Shown piece by piece: positions 1 through 6,559 of a DNA stretch of 6,559 nt (its first letter is position 1; every line of letters begins with the position of its first letter). The notes below the pieces were generated by a model. That model did not search any database and was not told the DNA's origin. It saw only the letters and a list, made by a program, of their open reading frames with translations. This DNA is from an uncultured Clostridia bacterium (GTDB lineage Bacteria; Bacillota; Clostridia; Oscillospirales; Ruminococcaceae), in assembly GCA_947175045.1 (NCBI GenBank), contig CAMWLH010000120.1:1-6559 (forward strand), written 5' to 3'. The position numbers and the translations under genes are program-made.

Positions 1-15
1 CAATGCGCCGGACGT

Positions 16-495
16 TCACTTATCGGAAATGATACGATAAAACTCTATGAGAAAATCATACAAATATCCCGAGGCTTTGTAATTCCCGAAAACGCTGTCC
101 GATCTTATCGCTTCATGCATTTTTCTGAAGATATGCTCCAGCGTCTTTATCTCCCTTAGCTTAAATACCGACGGCTGCGACAGCCCGAAATGCTTTAGGA
201 TATCCTCCGCCGCATATCCCGCGGGCACTACCCAATGAACATCCCACACGTCCTTGTCGGTATAGTATTCATGCGGATAGTGAGCGGGCATGAATACAGC
301 CGTAAAGGGCGGTATCGGTATGGTCTTACCATCAAGAAGAAGCGTACCGCCGCCTTTTGTGCAGTACAGTATCTGCGGACAGGGATAGCCCTCCGTTCTG
401 ATTATGTGATCCTGACAATGCTGCTGACCCATATTCAGAAGATACAACGGCAGCTCTCTTTCGTTGCGTATTATGGGATAGTCGCAGAAGAACAA
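16..495 (-). CDS. AraC-type regulator, N-terminal cupin sensor domain only (C-terminal HTH absent or beyond a stop)
   Basis: The 159-residue product resembles the sugar-sensing N-terminal half of AraC/XylS-family regulators. Residues about 36-90 form the cupin core, with a Gly-rich turn (KGGGTLLLDGK, 47-57), a Pro-rich turn (IPIPPFTAVFMPAHYPHEYY, 59-78) and a WDVHWV strand (84-89). Residues about 112-156 look like the helical linker that normally leads to the DNA-binding half. The usual family length is about 270-300 residues with two HTH motifs at the C-terminus; here a TGA at 16-18 ends the frame before any HTH. The start is TTG at 493-495, because the complement of 506-512 reads AGAGGAG with about 9 nt of spacing; the nearby ATG (501-503) is out of frame and abuts the Shine-Dalgarno sequence. 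It is divergent from the beta-galactosidase gene, which suggests the partner it controls. It may be a pseudogene fragment, a separate sensor protein, or a frame broken near the window edge. The sensor-domain call is firm; function is uncertain. Confidence 0.72.
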   Translation of the reverse strand: MFFCDYPIIRNERELPLYLLNMGQQHCQDHIIRTEGYPCPQILYCTKGGGTLLLDGKTIPIPPFTAVFMPAHYPHEYYTDKDVWDVHWVVPAGYAAEDILKHFGLSQPSVFKLREIKTLEHIFRKMHEAIRSDSVFGNYKASGYLYDFLIEFYRIISDK

Positions 496-505
496 AAAAA
501 CATCT

Positions 506-512
506 CCTCTGT
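506..512 (-). promoter_or_regulatory. Ribosome binding site that fixes the TTG start of the AraC-type gene
   Basis: Read on the minus strand this is AGAGGAG, followed by 9 nt (ATGTTTTTT) and then TTG at 495-493. The in-frame codons further upstream offer no better start. The ATG inside the spacer lies directly against the GGAG and opens a frame that stops after ten codons, so TTG is the supported start. Confidence 0.65.
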
Positions 513-516
513 TTAA

Positions 517-3666
<3,150 letters not shown>

Positions 3667-3727
3667 TCATTTGTGTATGAACAGTATATCGCTTAAACCG
3701 CATTGCGGGATATTCCGACCAGTGTGT

Positions 3728-3750
3728 AAAGCGATTTTATCACTTTTTAT
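3728..3750 (+). terminator. Weak candidate terminator after the beta-galactosidase gene
   Basis: AAAGCGA (3728-3734) and TCACTTT (3740-3746) pair with one mismatch around TTTTA, and the T-run continues to 3748. The stem is short and AT-rich, about 60 nt past the stop codon, so its strength is doubtful. It is the only T-tailed hairpin seen close to the gene end. Confidence 0.25.
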
Positions 3751-3781
3751 TGTCGCCAAACAATCTTCCCTCTGCTTCCAA

Positions 3782-3787
3782 TAAATT
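3782..3787. repeat. Left 6-bp direct repeat TAAATT (putative target-site duplication)
   Basis: TAAATT ends immediately before the left AGAACC terminus of the palindromic element, and the same six bases follow its right terminus. A six-base AT-rich match in an AT-rich spacer can occur by chance, but the exact abutment at both ends makes a duplication plausible. Confidence 0.45.
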
Positions 3788-3951
3788 AGAACCTGTACCA
3801 ATAGCCCGAAATGCTTGGATTGCGAAGCAAATTTCGCGCATTTCAAGGCGGTTTTTCGCAGGCGTACTGTATGTACGTCAAGAAAAACCAACGAAGAAAG
3901 GCGTGAAATTTGTCGCAAAACAAGCGTTGAGCGGCTATTGGTACGGGTTCT
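3788..3951. mobile_element. MITE-like 164-bp palindromic element with terminal inverted repeats
   Basis: The outer 19 bases, AGAACCTGTACCAATAGCC (3788-3806), match the reverse complement of 3933-3951 at 18 of 19 positions. The symmetry continues inward with small indels through CAAATTTC and GGTTTTTC blocks to a perfect CGTAC/GTACG pair (3863-3867 and 3873-3877) around a 5-nt centre, TGTAT, at the middle of the element. The whole unit could fold into one hairpin of about 80 bp. TAAATT directly abuts both ends (3782-3787 and 3952-3957), as a target-site duplication would. It encodes no plausible protein or transposase, so it would be non-autonomous. The alternative is a host palindromic repeat (BIME-like) or a structured RNA. 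The structure is read directly; mobility is inferred. Confidence 0.7.
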
Positions 3952-3957
3952 TAAATT
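3952..3957. repeat. Right 6-bp direct repeat TAAATT (putative target-site duplication)
   Basis: It follows directly after the right GGTTCT terminus of the palindromic element and is identical, in the same orientation, to 3782-3787. Confidence 0.45.
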
Positions 3958-3965
3958 TGTTATAG

Positions 3966-4008
3966 AGCGCCCGGGCAAAGCGCGGCACTTTTCGTACGGG
4001 CGCTTTGC
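3966..4008. other. GC-rich nested inverted repeats forming two competing hairpins
   Basis: Two stems share the same sequence. AGCGCCCG (3966-3973) pairs with CGGGCGCT (3997-4004), an 8-bp stem. GCAAAGCGC (3975-3983) pairs with GCGCTTTGC (4000-4008), a 9-bp stem. They overlap at 4000-4004, so only one can form at a time. The T-tail is poor (GTTTAC), so a terminator role is weak. The position, between the palindromic element and the next promoter, would suit stopping readthrough from the left. Confidence 0.4.
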
Positions 4009-4043
4009 GTTTACAAAAAAATTGCGCGGAACCCCAATATACC

Positions 4044-4072
4044 TTGACAATAGTTGGGATATGCATTATAAT
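4044..4072 (+). promoter_or_regulatory. Consensus sigma-A promoter of the aldo/keto reductase-ferredoxin gene
   Basis: Perfect TTGACA (4044-4049), a 17-bp spacer and perfect TATAAT (4067-4072). The predicted start is near 4079, giving a leader of about 30 nt before the ATG at 4111. A match at both boxes with optimal spacing predicts strong expression unless repressed; no clear operator is seen. Confidence 0.85.
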
Positions 4073-4098
4073 TATATTATGTAATTCCGACAATTAAC

Positions 4099-4104
4099 AG
4101 GAGG
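4099..4104 (+). promoter_or_regulatory. Strong Shine-Dalgarno sequence AGGAGG
   Basis: A perfect AGGAGG with six bases (TACGAT) before the ATG at 4111. It confirms that start and, together with the consensus promoter, predicts high translation. Confidence 0.85.
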
Positions 4105-4110
4105 TACGAT

Positions 4111-5256
4111 ATGCAATACCGCAGACTTGGAAAAACCGATCTAACGGTAAGCGAGATAGGCTTCGGCGCCGAGTGGCTGGAGCGCCACAATTATGAGGAG
4201 TGCAAGGCTTTAATAGACCGTGCCGACGAGCTTGGCATCAATATTCTGGACTGCTGGATGTCTGAGCCGAACGTCCGCAGCAATATCGGGAAAGCGCTTG
4301 CGGGCAGGCGTGAGCGTTGGTATATTCAGGGACATATAGGCTCCGCCTGGCAGAACGGACAGTATGTACGCACCCGCGACACGGATATGTGCCGCGCAGC
4401 TTTTGAAGACCTGCTTACCCGCTTGCAGACAGACTACATAGACCTGGGAATGATACACTTTGTCGATCAGGAGAGCGACTGGGAAGCCGCTATAAACAGT
4501 CCGTATATGCAATATGTCAATGAGCTTAAGAAAAGCGGGAAAATACGTCATATAGGCATGAGCACCCACAATCCGCTTATGGCAAAGCGCGCGGCGGAGA
4601 GCGGGATCGTTGAAATGCTGCTGTTCAGCGTAAACCCCGCGTTCGACCTGCTGCCTCCTACCGACGATATCAACAGCTATTTCGCCGAGGAATATCAGGA
4701 GGGGCTTGGCGGTATCGACCCCGACAGAGCCGAGCTCTACAAGCTCTGCGAGCAGAACGACGTGGGGATCACTGTAATGAAGGGCTACGCGGGCGGACGT
4801 TTGTTTGACGCGGAGCGCTCCCCGTTCGGCGTGGCGCTGACCCCCGTGCAGTGTATACACTACTGCCTGACCCGCCCCGCGGTAGCCTCCGTTATGGCGG
4901 GATACGACACCATAGAGCACATAGAGCAGGCTGTCGCATACGAGACCGCTTCCGCCGAGGAAAAAGACTATGCGGGCATTCTCGCGAAAGCCCCCCGCCA
5001 TACGTTCGGACAGGGAGAATGCACCTACTGCGGTCACTGCAAGCCCTGCCCTGCCGAGATAGATATCGCTATGGTAAATAAATATTACGATCTGGCGACC
5101 ATGCAGACGGAAATTCCCGCCACGGTAAAGGCACATTATCTCGCGCTGGAACACAAAGCCGATGCTTGTATCGGCTGCAAGAGCTGCGAGGAGCGCTGCC
5201 CGTTCGGCGTTAAGATCGCAGAGCGAATGAAAAATACCGCGGAGTTGTTTCGATAA
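4111..5256 (+). CDS. Aldo/keto reductase-like protein with C-terminal double [4Fe-4S] ferredoxin domain
   Basis: A 381-aa soluble, presumably cytoplasmic redox protein. Residues 1-290 form an AKR-type TIM barrel: MQYRRLGKTDLTVSEIGFG at the N-terminus, IGKAL (59-63), DYIDLGMIHFVD (108-119), SGKIRHIGMSTH (142-153) and GITVMKGYAGG (219-229). Residues 304-363 hold two iron-sulfur motifs: C304, C307, C310, C313 followed by Pro, and C353, C356, C359, C363 followed by Pro. Of the usual Asp-Tyr-Lys-His tetrad, Asp47 and His116 are visible. No Tyr lies between Asp47 and the IGKAL motif, and the Lys position reads as His75 (IQGHIG). Ordinary NADPH-dependent carbonyl reduction is therefore doubtful; the clusters suggest electron exchange with another partner. 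It is transcribed alone from its own promoter; the neighbours do not reveal a substrate. Fold and cluster calls are strong; the reaction is unknown. Confidence 0.92.
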   Translation: MQYRRLGKTDLTVSEIGFGAEWLERHNYEECKALIDRADELGINILDCWMSEPNVRSNIGKALAGRRERWYIQGHIGSAWQNGQYVRTRDTDMCRAAFEDLLTRLQTDYIDLGMIHFVDQESDWEAAINSPYMQYVNELKKSGKIRHIGMSTHNPLMAKRAAESGIVEMLLFSVNPAFDLLPPTDDINSYFAEEYQEGLGGIDPDRAELYKLCEQNDVGITVMKGYAGGRLFDAERSPFGVALTPVQCIHYCLTRPAVASVMAGYDTIEHIEQAVAYETASAEEKDYAGILAKAPRHTFGQGECTYCGHCKPCPAEIDIAMVNKYYDLATMQTEIPATVKAHYLALEHKADACIGCKSCEERCPFGVKIAERMKNTAELFR

Positions 5257-5268
5257 TAAAAAAAGCCC

Positions 5269-5296
5269 TTGACAAATTCGCAAAAAGTGGTATAAT
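5269..5296 (+). promoter_or_regulatory. Sigma-A promoter of the thiT transcription unit
   Basis: TTGACA (5269-5274), a 16-bp spacer and TATAAT (5291-5296), preceded by TGG, which also gives an extended -10. The -35 starts only 12 bp after the stop codon of the upstream gene. The predicted start is near 5303, leaving a leader of about 270 nt. Confidence 0.85.
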
Positions 5297-5303
5297 ATAT
5301 GTA

Positions 5304-5367
5304 GCAAATTTCGCTGTACGCTGTGAAAACGCCGCGGATTTTTCACAGCATGGCTGCGATATTTTGC
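5304..5367 (+). other. Two-tier hairpin at the 5' end of the thiT leader, upstream of the riboswitch
   Basis: The inner stem is a perfect 10 bp: GCTGTGAAAA (5320-5329) with TTTTCACAGC (5340-5349), around a GC-rich 10-nt loop. The outer tier pairs GCAAA..CGC (5304-5314) with GCG..TTTTGC (5356-5367) across an internal loop. It begins at the predicted transcription start and is not part of the TPP aptamer consensus. There is no T-tail, so it is not a terminator. A role in mRNA stability or folding order is possible. Confidence 0.55.
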
Positions 5368-5385
5368 TTTGAAACAACTGAAAAG

Positions 5386-5473
5386 AATATCAGGGGAGCT
5401 GTAAAAGGCTGAGAGGAAGTTCCGACTTCGACCCTAAACCTGATTCGGATAATGCCGACGTAGGAAGTATGTT
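5386..5473 (+). ncRNA. TPP (thiamine pyrophosphate) riboswitch aptamer, THI element
   Basis: The conserved THI-box blocks are all present in order: GGGGAGC (5393-5399), CTGAGAGG (5409-5416), CGACCC (5429-5434), ACCTGATTCGGATAATGCC (5438-5456) and GTAGG (5460-5464). Stems are visible: P1 AATAT/ATGTT at the ends, P2 AGC/GCT, P3 GAAGT/ACTTC with a TCCG loop, and P4 TCGG/CCGA. It binds thiamine pyrophosphate in the nascent mRNA. A terminator lies about 50 nt downstream and thiT follows, so it should act by transcription attenuation, turning thiamine uptake off when TPP is plentiful. Confidence 0.97.
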
Positions 5474-5519
5474 CTGCCGCTTGTGCGCAACGCCTTGCGG
5501 TGATTTGATATGCTTGCTG

Positions 5520-5550
5520 CGTCCGAGTTCGCTCGGGCGTTTTCTTTTCT
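5520..5550 (+). terminator. Riboswitch-controlled intrinsic terminator
   Basis: CGTCCGAG (5520-5527) pairs with CTCGGGCG (5532-5539), including one G-U pair, around a TTCG tetraloop. It is followed by TTTTCTTTTCT. It lies between the TPP aptamer and the thiT ribosome binding site (5562-5568), the position expected for the expression platform of an OFF switch. Confidence 0.92.
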
Positions 5551-5575
5551 CATTATTTAACAAAGGAGAATCAAA

Positions 5576-6175
5576 ATGAAGAAAAACAAAATCCATGTTA
5601 TGGTGGAGGGCGGGATAATGGTCGCTCTCGCGTTCGTGCTAAGCCTTGTGACTATATACAAGCTGCCGTGGGGCGGCTCTGTCACACTGCTGTCAATGCT
5701 GCCTATCATTGTGTTCAGCATAAGGAACGGAGCTGCAAACGGACTCGCCTGCTCGTTTGTTTACTCGCTCACGCAGCTTGTTTATGGGCTCGCCGTCGAC
5801 GGGCTGCTCGGCTGGGGACTTACCCCGGGTATGCTCGCCGCCTGTATATTCCTTGACTACATCGCGGCGTTTACCGTGCTGGGCTTGGCAGGAGCGTTCC
5901 GCAAGCATGACATCGGCGGCTGGATAAGCGGGTCTGTAATGGCGATAGCGATCCGTTACGGAATGCACGTCATAAGCGGCTCGGTGGTATTCGCAAGTGC
6001 GGGCAAGCTGTGGGAGGGGCTTGAGATAAGCAACACCTGGCTTTACAGCATGGCATACAATGCCTGCTATATGCTCCCCGAGATGATACTTACGACCTTG
6101 GGGGCAGTCGTGCTCTTTAAGAGCGGCGCTATCAAGATGATACTTAAGGGCGGAGAGGTCAAAAATACCGTCTGA
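5576..6175 (+). CDS. thiT: Thiamine transporter ThiT (ECF-type S-component)
   Basis: A membrane substrate-binding subunit that captures thiamine and works with a shared ECF module (EcfT, EcfA and EcfA') encoded elsewhere. At 199 aa it is slightly longer than L. lactis ThiT. About six hydrophobic segments are visible (near 8-28, 34-50, 54-75, 83-106, 117-141 and 160-182). Family signatures include PWGGSVTLLSMLPIIVFSIR (31-50), LDY (93-95) and IRYGMHVISG (126-135). Trp32, His131, Tyr157 and Asn162 fit the thiamine-binding residues known in ThiT, with Trp146 a likely further contact; these equivalences are judged by eye. The ATG at 5576 follows AAAGGAG (5562-5568) with 7-nt spacing. The TPP riboswitch and terminator just upstream independently support thiamine as substrate. 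Confidence 0.96.
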   Translation: MKKNKIHVMVEGGIMVALAFVLSLVTIYKLPWGGSVTLLSMLPIIVFSIRNGAANGLACSFVYSLTQLVYGLAVDGLLGWGLTPGMLAACIFLDYIAAFTVLGLAGAFRKHDIGGWISGSVMAIAIRYGMHVISGSVVFASAGKLWEGLEISNTWLYSMAYNACYMLPEMILTTLGAVVLFKSGAIKMILKGGEVKNTV

Positions 6176-6179
6176 CCGG

Positions 6180-6246
6180 TTCCCGCAATCGCGCGGAGTG
6201 AGTGCAGCGAACGGCGCGTGCTTGCGGGAATTTTGAAATTTTTTAA
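6180..6246 (+). terminator. Intrinsic terminator after thiT, with a long two-part stem
   Basis: TTCCCGCAA (6180-6188) pairs perfectly with TTGCGGGAA (6222-6230), and an inner CGCGC/GCGCG stem (6190-6194 and 6214-6218) extends it. The T-rich tail TTTTGAAATTTTTT follows. It starts a few bases after the thiT stop codon. Confidence 0.82.
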
Positions 6247-6281
6247 ATAATCCGCTCTAAGTCAACCTTTATATACAGTAT

Positions 6282-6313
6282 TATCCCTCCGCGGTATGCG
6301 GAGGGATATTTTT
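6282..6313. terminator. Second terminator hairpin between the convergent thiT and chemotaxis genes
   Basis: TATCCCTCCGC (6282-6292) pairs perfectly over 11 bp with GCGGAGGGATA (6298-6308) around GGTAT, followed by TTTTT on the plus strand (6309-6313). That direction backs up the thiT terminator. On the minus strand it directly follows the stop codon of the chemotaxis gene, so it may also end that transcript, although the minus-strand T-tract (GGGATAATACT) is poor. Confidence 0.8.
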
Positions 6314-6559
6314 ATTGTTTCAATCTGAATGACGAGATCTGCTCTTGGAGCAGTCTTGCCTGCGAGAACAGCTCCGCGCTTACCGCGGCAGCCTCCTCGC
6401 TGCTTGCGGTGTTGGTCTGCGTAACGTCGGCTATCTGACCAACGCTCTGATTTATTTGCGTGATAGCCTCCGCCTCGTCGCGCACTGCGTCCGCGATAAC
6501 TCCGATATCCTTGTTGGAACCTGTTACAAGCTCCATGGTCTTTTGCAGCGTTTCCGAAA
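6312..6559 (-). CDS. Methyl-accepting chemotaxis protein, C-terminal end (partial, runs off the window)
   Basis: Only the last 82 or so residues are present, reading in from the right edge with SETLQKTMELVTGSNKDIG and ending at TAA (6312-6314). The segment has the heptad-rich, Ala/Ser/Gln-rich character of the MCP cytoplasmic coiled-coil: EAEAITQINQSVGQIADVTQ followed by TNTASSEEAAAVSAELFSQA and the closing FRLKQ. The NTASSEEAAAVSAEL block matches the usual C-terminal methylation-helix region of MCPs. In complete proteins this helix transmits ligand signals to CheA/CheW. The sensor, membrane and HAMP parts lie outside the window, so the ligand is unknown. The ATG at 6534-6536 is internal, not the start. 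The gene converges on thiT. Confidence 0.92.
   Translation of the reverse strand, partial: SETLQKTMELVTGSNKDIGVIADAVRDEAEAITQINQSVGQIADVTQTNTASSEEAAAVSAELFSQARLLQEQISSFRLKQ

Noticed and set aside
493..503. Loss of an ATG start for the AraC-type gene by slippage in a run of seven T
   Set aside because: An extra T would join the ATG at 501-503 to the frame, but that ATG abuts the Shine-Dalgarno sequence with no spacing, while the in-frame TTG has normal spacing. No frameshift is needed.
235..516. Plus-strand open frame opposite the AraC-type gene
   Set aside because: No ribosome binding site or recognisable motif; the minus-strand frame has a convincing cupin domain, promoter and ribosome binding site.
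3667..4084. Open frames through the palindromic element (minus 3667-4050, plus 3750-3965 and 3815-4084)
   Set aside because: They consist largely of translated inverted repeat, lack good ribosome binding sites, and the plus-strand frame 3815-4084 runs through the next gene's promoter. They are artefacts of a stop-poor repeat.
4210..5346. Long minus-strand open frame of 378 codons opposite the redox gene
   Set aside because: Its translation shows no family motif, and the opposite strand carries complete AKR and iron-sulfur motifs with a strong promoter and ribosome binding site. It also runs through the thiT promoter.
5350..5412. Possible 20-codon leader peptide (starting MAAIFCFETTE) in the thiT leader
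   Set aside because: No Shine-Dalgarno sequence lies before the ATG, which follows the right arm of a stable hairpin, and the frame ends inside the conserved TPP aptamer. The riboswitch already explains control.
5390..5596. Minus-strand open frame of 68 codons across the riboswitch
   Set aside because: It covers the aptamer, the terminator and the start of thiT in antisense, has no motif, and its start lies inside thiT.
6312..6536. A complete 74-aa protein starting at the ATG at 6534-6536
   Set aside because: The frame stays open to the window edge and the upstream residues continue the MCP coiled-coil, so this Met is internal to a truncated larger gene.

Overview
The window looks like a chromosomal stretch from a gut-type Clostridia bacterium (Oscillospiraceae/Ruminococcus-like). 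This is an inference from style: strong sigma-A promoters, AGGAGG-type ribosome binding sites, GC-rich coding sequence between AT-rich spacers, and Firmicutes-type proteins (a ThiT thiamine transporter, an aldo/keto reductase fused to a ferredoxin, and a LacZ-like GH2 enzyme). No phage, CRISPR, rRNA or tRNA gene was seen.

Layout, left to right. (1) 16-495, minus strand: the cupin sensor half of an AraC-type regulator, stopping before any helix-turn-helix. (2) 496-633: a compact divergent control region in which the leftward and rightward sigma-A promoters overlap and share one inverted repeat, followed by a stem-loop at the predicted 5' end of the rightward transcript. (3) 634-3666, plus: a complete 1010-aa GH2 beta-galactosidase. 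(4) 3667-4110: no convincing gene. It holds a 164-bp, almost fully palindromic element bracketed by a 6-bp direct repeat (MITE-like), a GC-rich hairpin cluster, and a consensus promoter. (5) 4111-5256, plus: a 381-aa aldo/keto-reductase-like protein with two C-terminal [4Fe-4S] motifs but without two of the usual catalytic residues. (6) 5257-5575: a promoter, an extra 5' hairpin, a TPP riboswitch aptamer and an intrinsic terminator. (7) 5576-6175, plus: thiT. (8) 6176-6311: two terminator hairpins. (9) 6312-6559, minus: the C-terminal end of a methyl-accepting chemotaxis protein, cut by the window edge.

How the parts work together. The regulator and the beta-galactosidase form a divergent pair of the kind common for sugar-responsive AraC regulators; the shared promoter core makes mutually exclusive polymerase binding likely. 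The thiT unit is a textbook vitamin-uptake circuit: TPP binding to the leader should favour the terminator and shut off synthesis of the thiamine S-component. The redox protein has its own strong promoter and no visible terminator of its own, so its transcript may also end at the riboswitch-controlled terminator. The items most worth a second look are the palindromic element at 3788-3951, the overlapping divergent promoters, the degenerate active site of the redox protein, the missing DNA-binding half of the regulator, and the additional hairpin ahead of the TPP aptamer.
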